From JBFHER01 sp041584055 (GTDB taxonomy: Bacteria; Bacteroidota; Bacteroidia; Bacteroidales; UBA5342): DNA of 5,906 bases. The stretch lies in NCBI GenBank assembly GCA_041584055.1, contig JBFHER010000249.1, positions 1-5,906 on the forward strand, in the 5' to 3' direction. The notes beneath the pieces are model-generated. The model worked only from the letters and a program-made list of their open reading frames with translations. It made no database searches and had not been told where the DNA came from. Position 1 is the stretch's first letter. Each line of letters starts with the position of its first letter. Made by a program: the position numbers and the translations under genes. Shown here one piece after another: positions 5,678-5,906 of the stretch.

Positions 5678-5906
5678 GAAGTAAAACACGTCATATCAGC
5701 TTTAATGGGGAATTGATTCCTGAATCACAATTTAAACTGGATGCAGCAAATCGGGGCTTTCTGTATGGGGATGGCATCTTTGAGACAATGCGTTCAAATG
5801 GGGTTACCATTCCATTTTTTGCTTACCACATGGATCGCCTGTACCGGGGTTTAGACATGCTCAAAATGGATGTCAGTGTCACAAGATCCCAACTGCTCAA
5901 GTGGAC
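5674..5906 (+). CDS. Class IV (fold type IV) PLP-dependent aminotransferase, 5' part, probable TTG start
   Basis: The frame is open from a stop at 5665-5667 to the right edge. Read from TTG at 5674 it gives 77 codons and two extra bases. The visible part carries the class IV N-terminal signature: FNGELIP at 10-16, NRGFLYGDGIFETMR at 26-40 and HMDRL at 52-56, where Arg55 matches the PLP-phosphate arginine of branched-chain aminotransferases. The family includes branched-chain aminotransferase, D-amino-acid aminotransferase and aminodeoxychorismate lyase; the catalytic lysine and specificity loops lie beyond the window, so these cannot be separated. The first ATG in frame lies inside the FETMR motif and is too late. 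TTG at 5674 overlaps the upstream TGA as TTGA, the analogue of an ATGA coupling, and gives the usual N-terminal length. It is at least the fourth gene of the operon. Confidence 0.85.
   Translation, partial: MRSKTRHISFNGELIPESQFKLDAANRGFLYGDGIFETMRSNGVTIPFFAYHMDRLYRGLDMLKMDVSVTRSQLLKW

Noticed and set aside
5461..5694. Minus-strand open frames of 77 and 105 codons over the HAD gene
   Set aside because: They are antisense to a gene with all HAD motifs and have no promoter or recognisable domain.

Overview
The window looks like a chromosomal segment of a member of the Bacteroidota, though the genus cannot be fixed from it. Three start-proximal sites match the phylum's characteristic -7 promoter element (TAnnTTTG). 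Upstream regions lack clear Shine-Dalgarno motifs, intergenic DNA is AT-rich, and the proteins read like Bacteroidota versions of their families. I see no mobile element, CRISPR array, tRNA or rRNA.

Left part (1-2031, minus strand): most of a large secreted multiheme cytochrome c gene, running off the left edge. Its 677 visible residues comprise a lipoprotein-type signal, eight CXXCH heme sites, a HEAT-like helical stretch and TPR repeats. It belongs to a recognisable but functionally uncharacterised family of octaheme/TPR proteins.

Middle (2032-2354): a 323-bp AT-rich divergent intergenic region. Each flanking gene has a well-formed promoter with TTG, a 20-nt spacer and TAnnTTTG. There is also a TTGAT-N2-ATCAA dyad at the predicted cytochrome transcript start and an imperfect direct repeat that includes the -33 box of the rightward promoter.

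Right part (2355-5906, plus strand): a monocistronic class I/II PLP aminotransferase (2355-3647) closed by a strong intrinsic terminator. A tight four-gene cluster follows: a PHP-domain phosphatase of the histidinol-phosphatase type (3727-4560), a rhomboid intramembrane serine protease (4566-5177), a GmhB/HisB-N-like HAD phosphatase (5183-5677) and the 5' part of a class IV PLP aminotransferase (from 5674). Gaps are 5, 5 and -4 nt, so the four are probably co-transcribed. A -7 box overlapping the last T of the preceding terminator could start this operon. The cluster holds two unrelated phosphatase folds, both linked in other organisms to histidinol phosphate, but it has no other histidine-biosynthesis gene.

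Overall this is mostly ordinary core-type genome. The points worth a second look are the compact regulatory architecture, the TTG start of the last gene, the two-phosphatase operon and the unassigned function of the octaheme/TPR lipoprotein. I do not see convincing evidence of an undescribed system.
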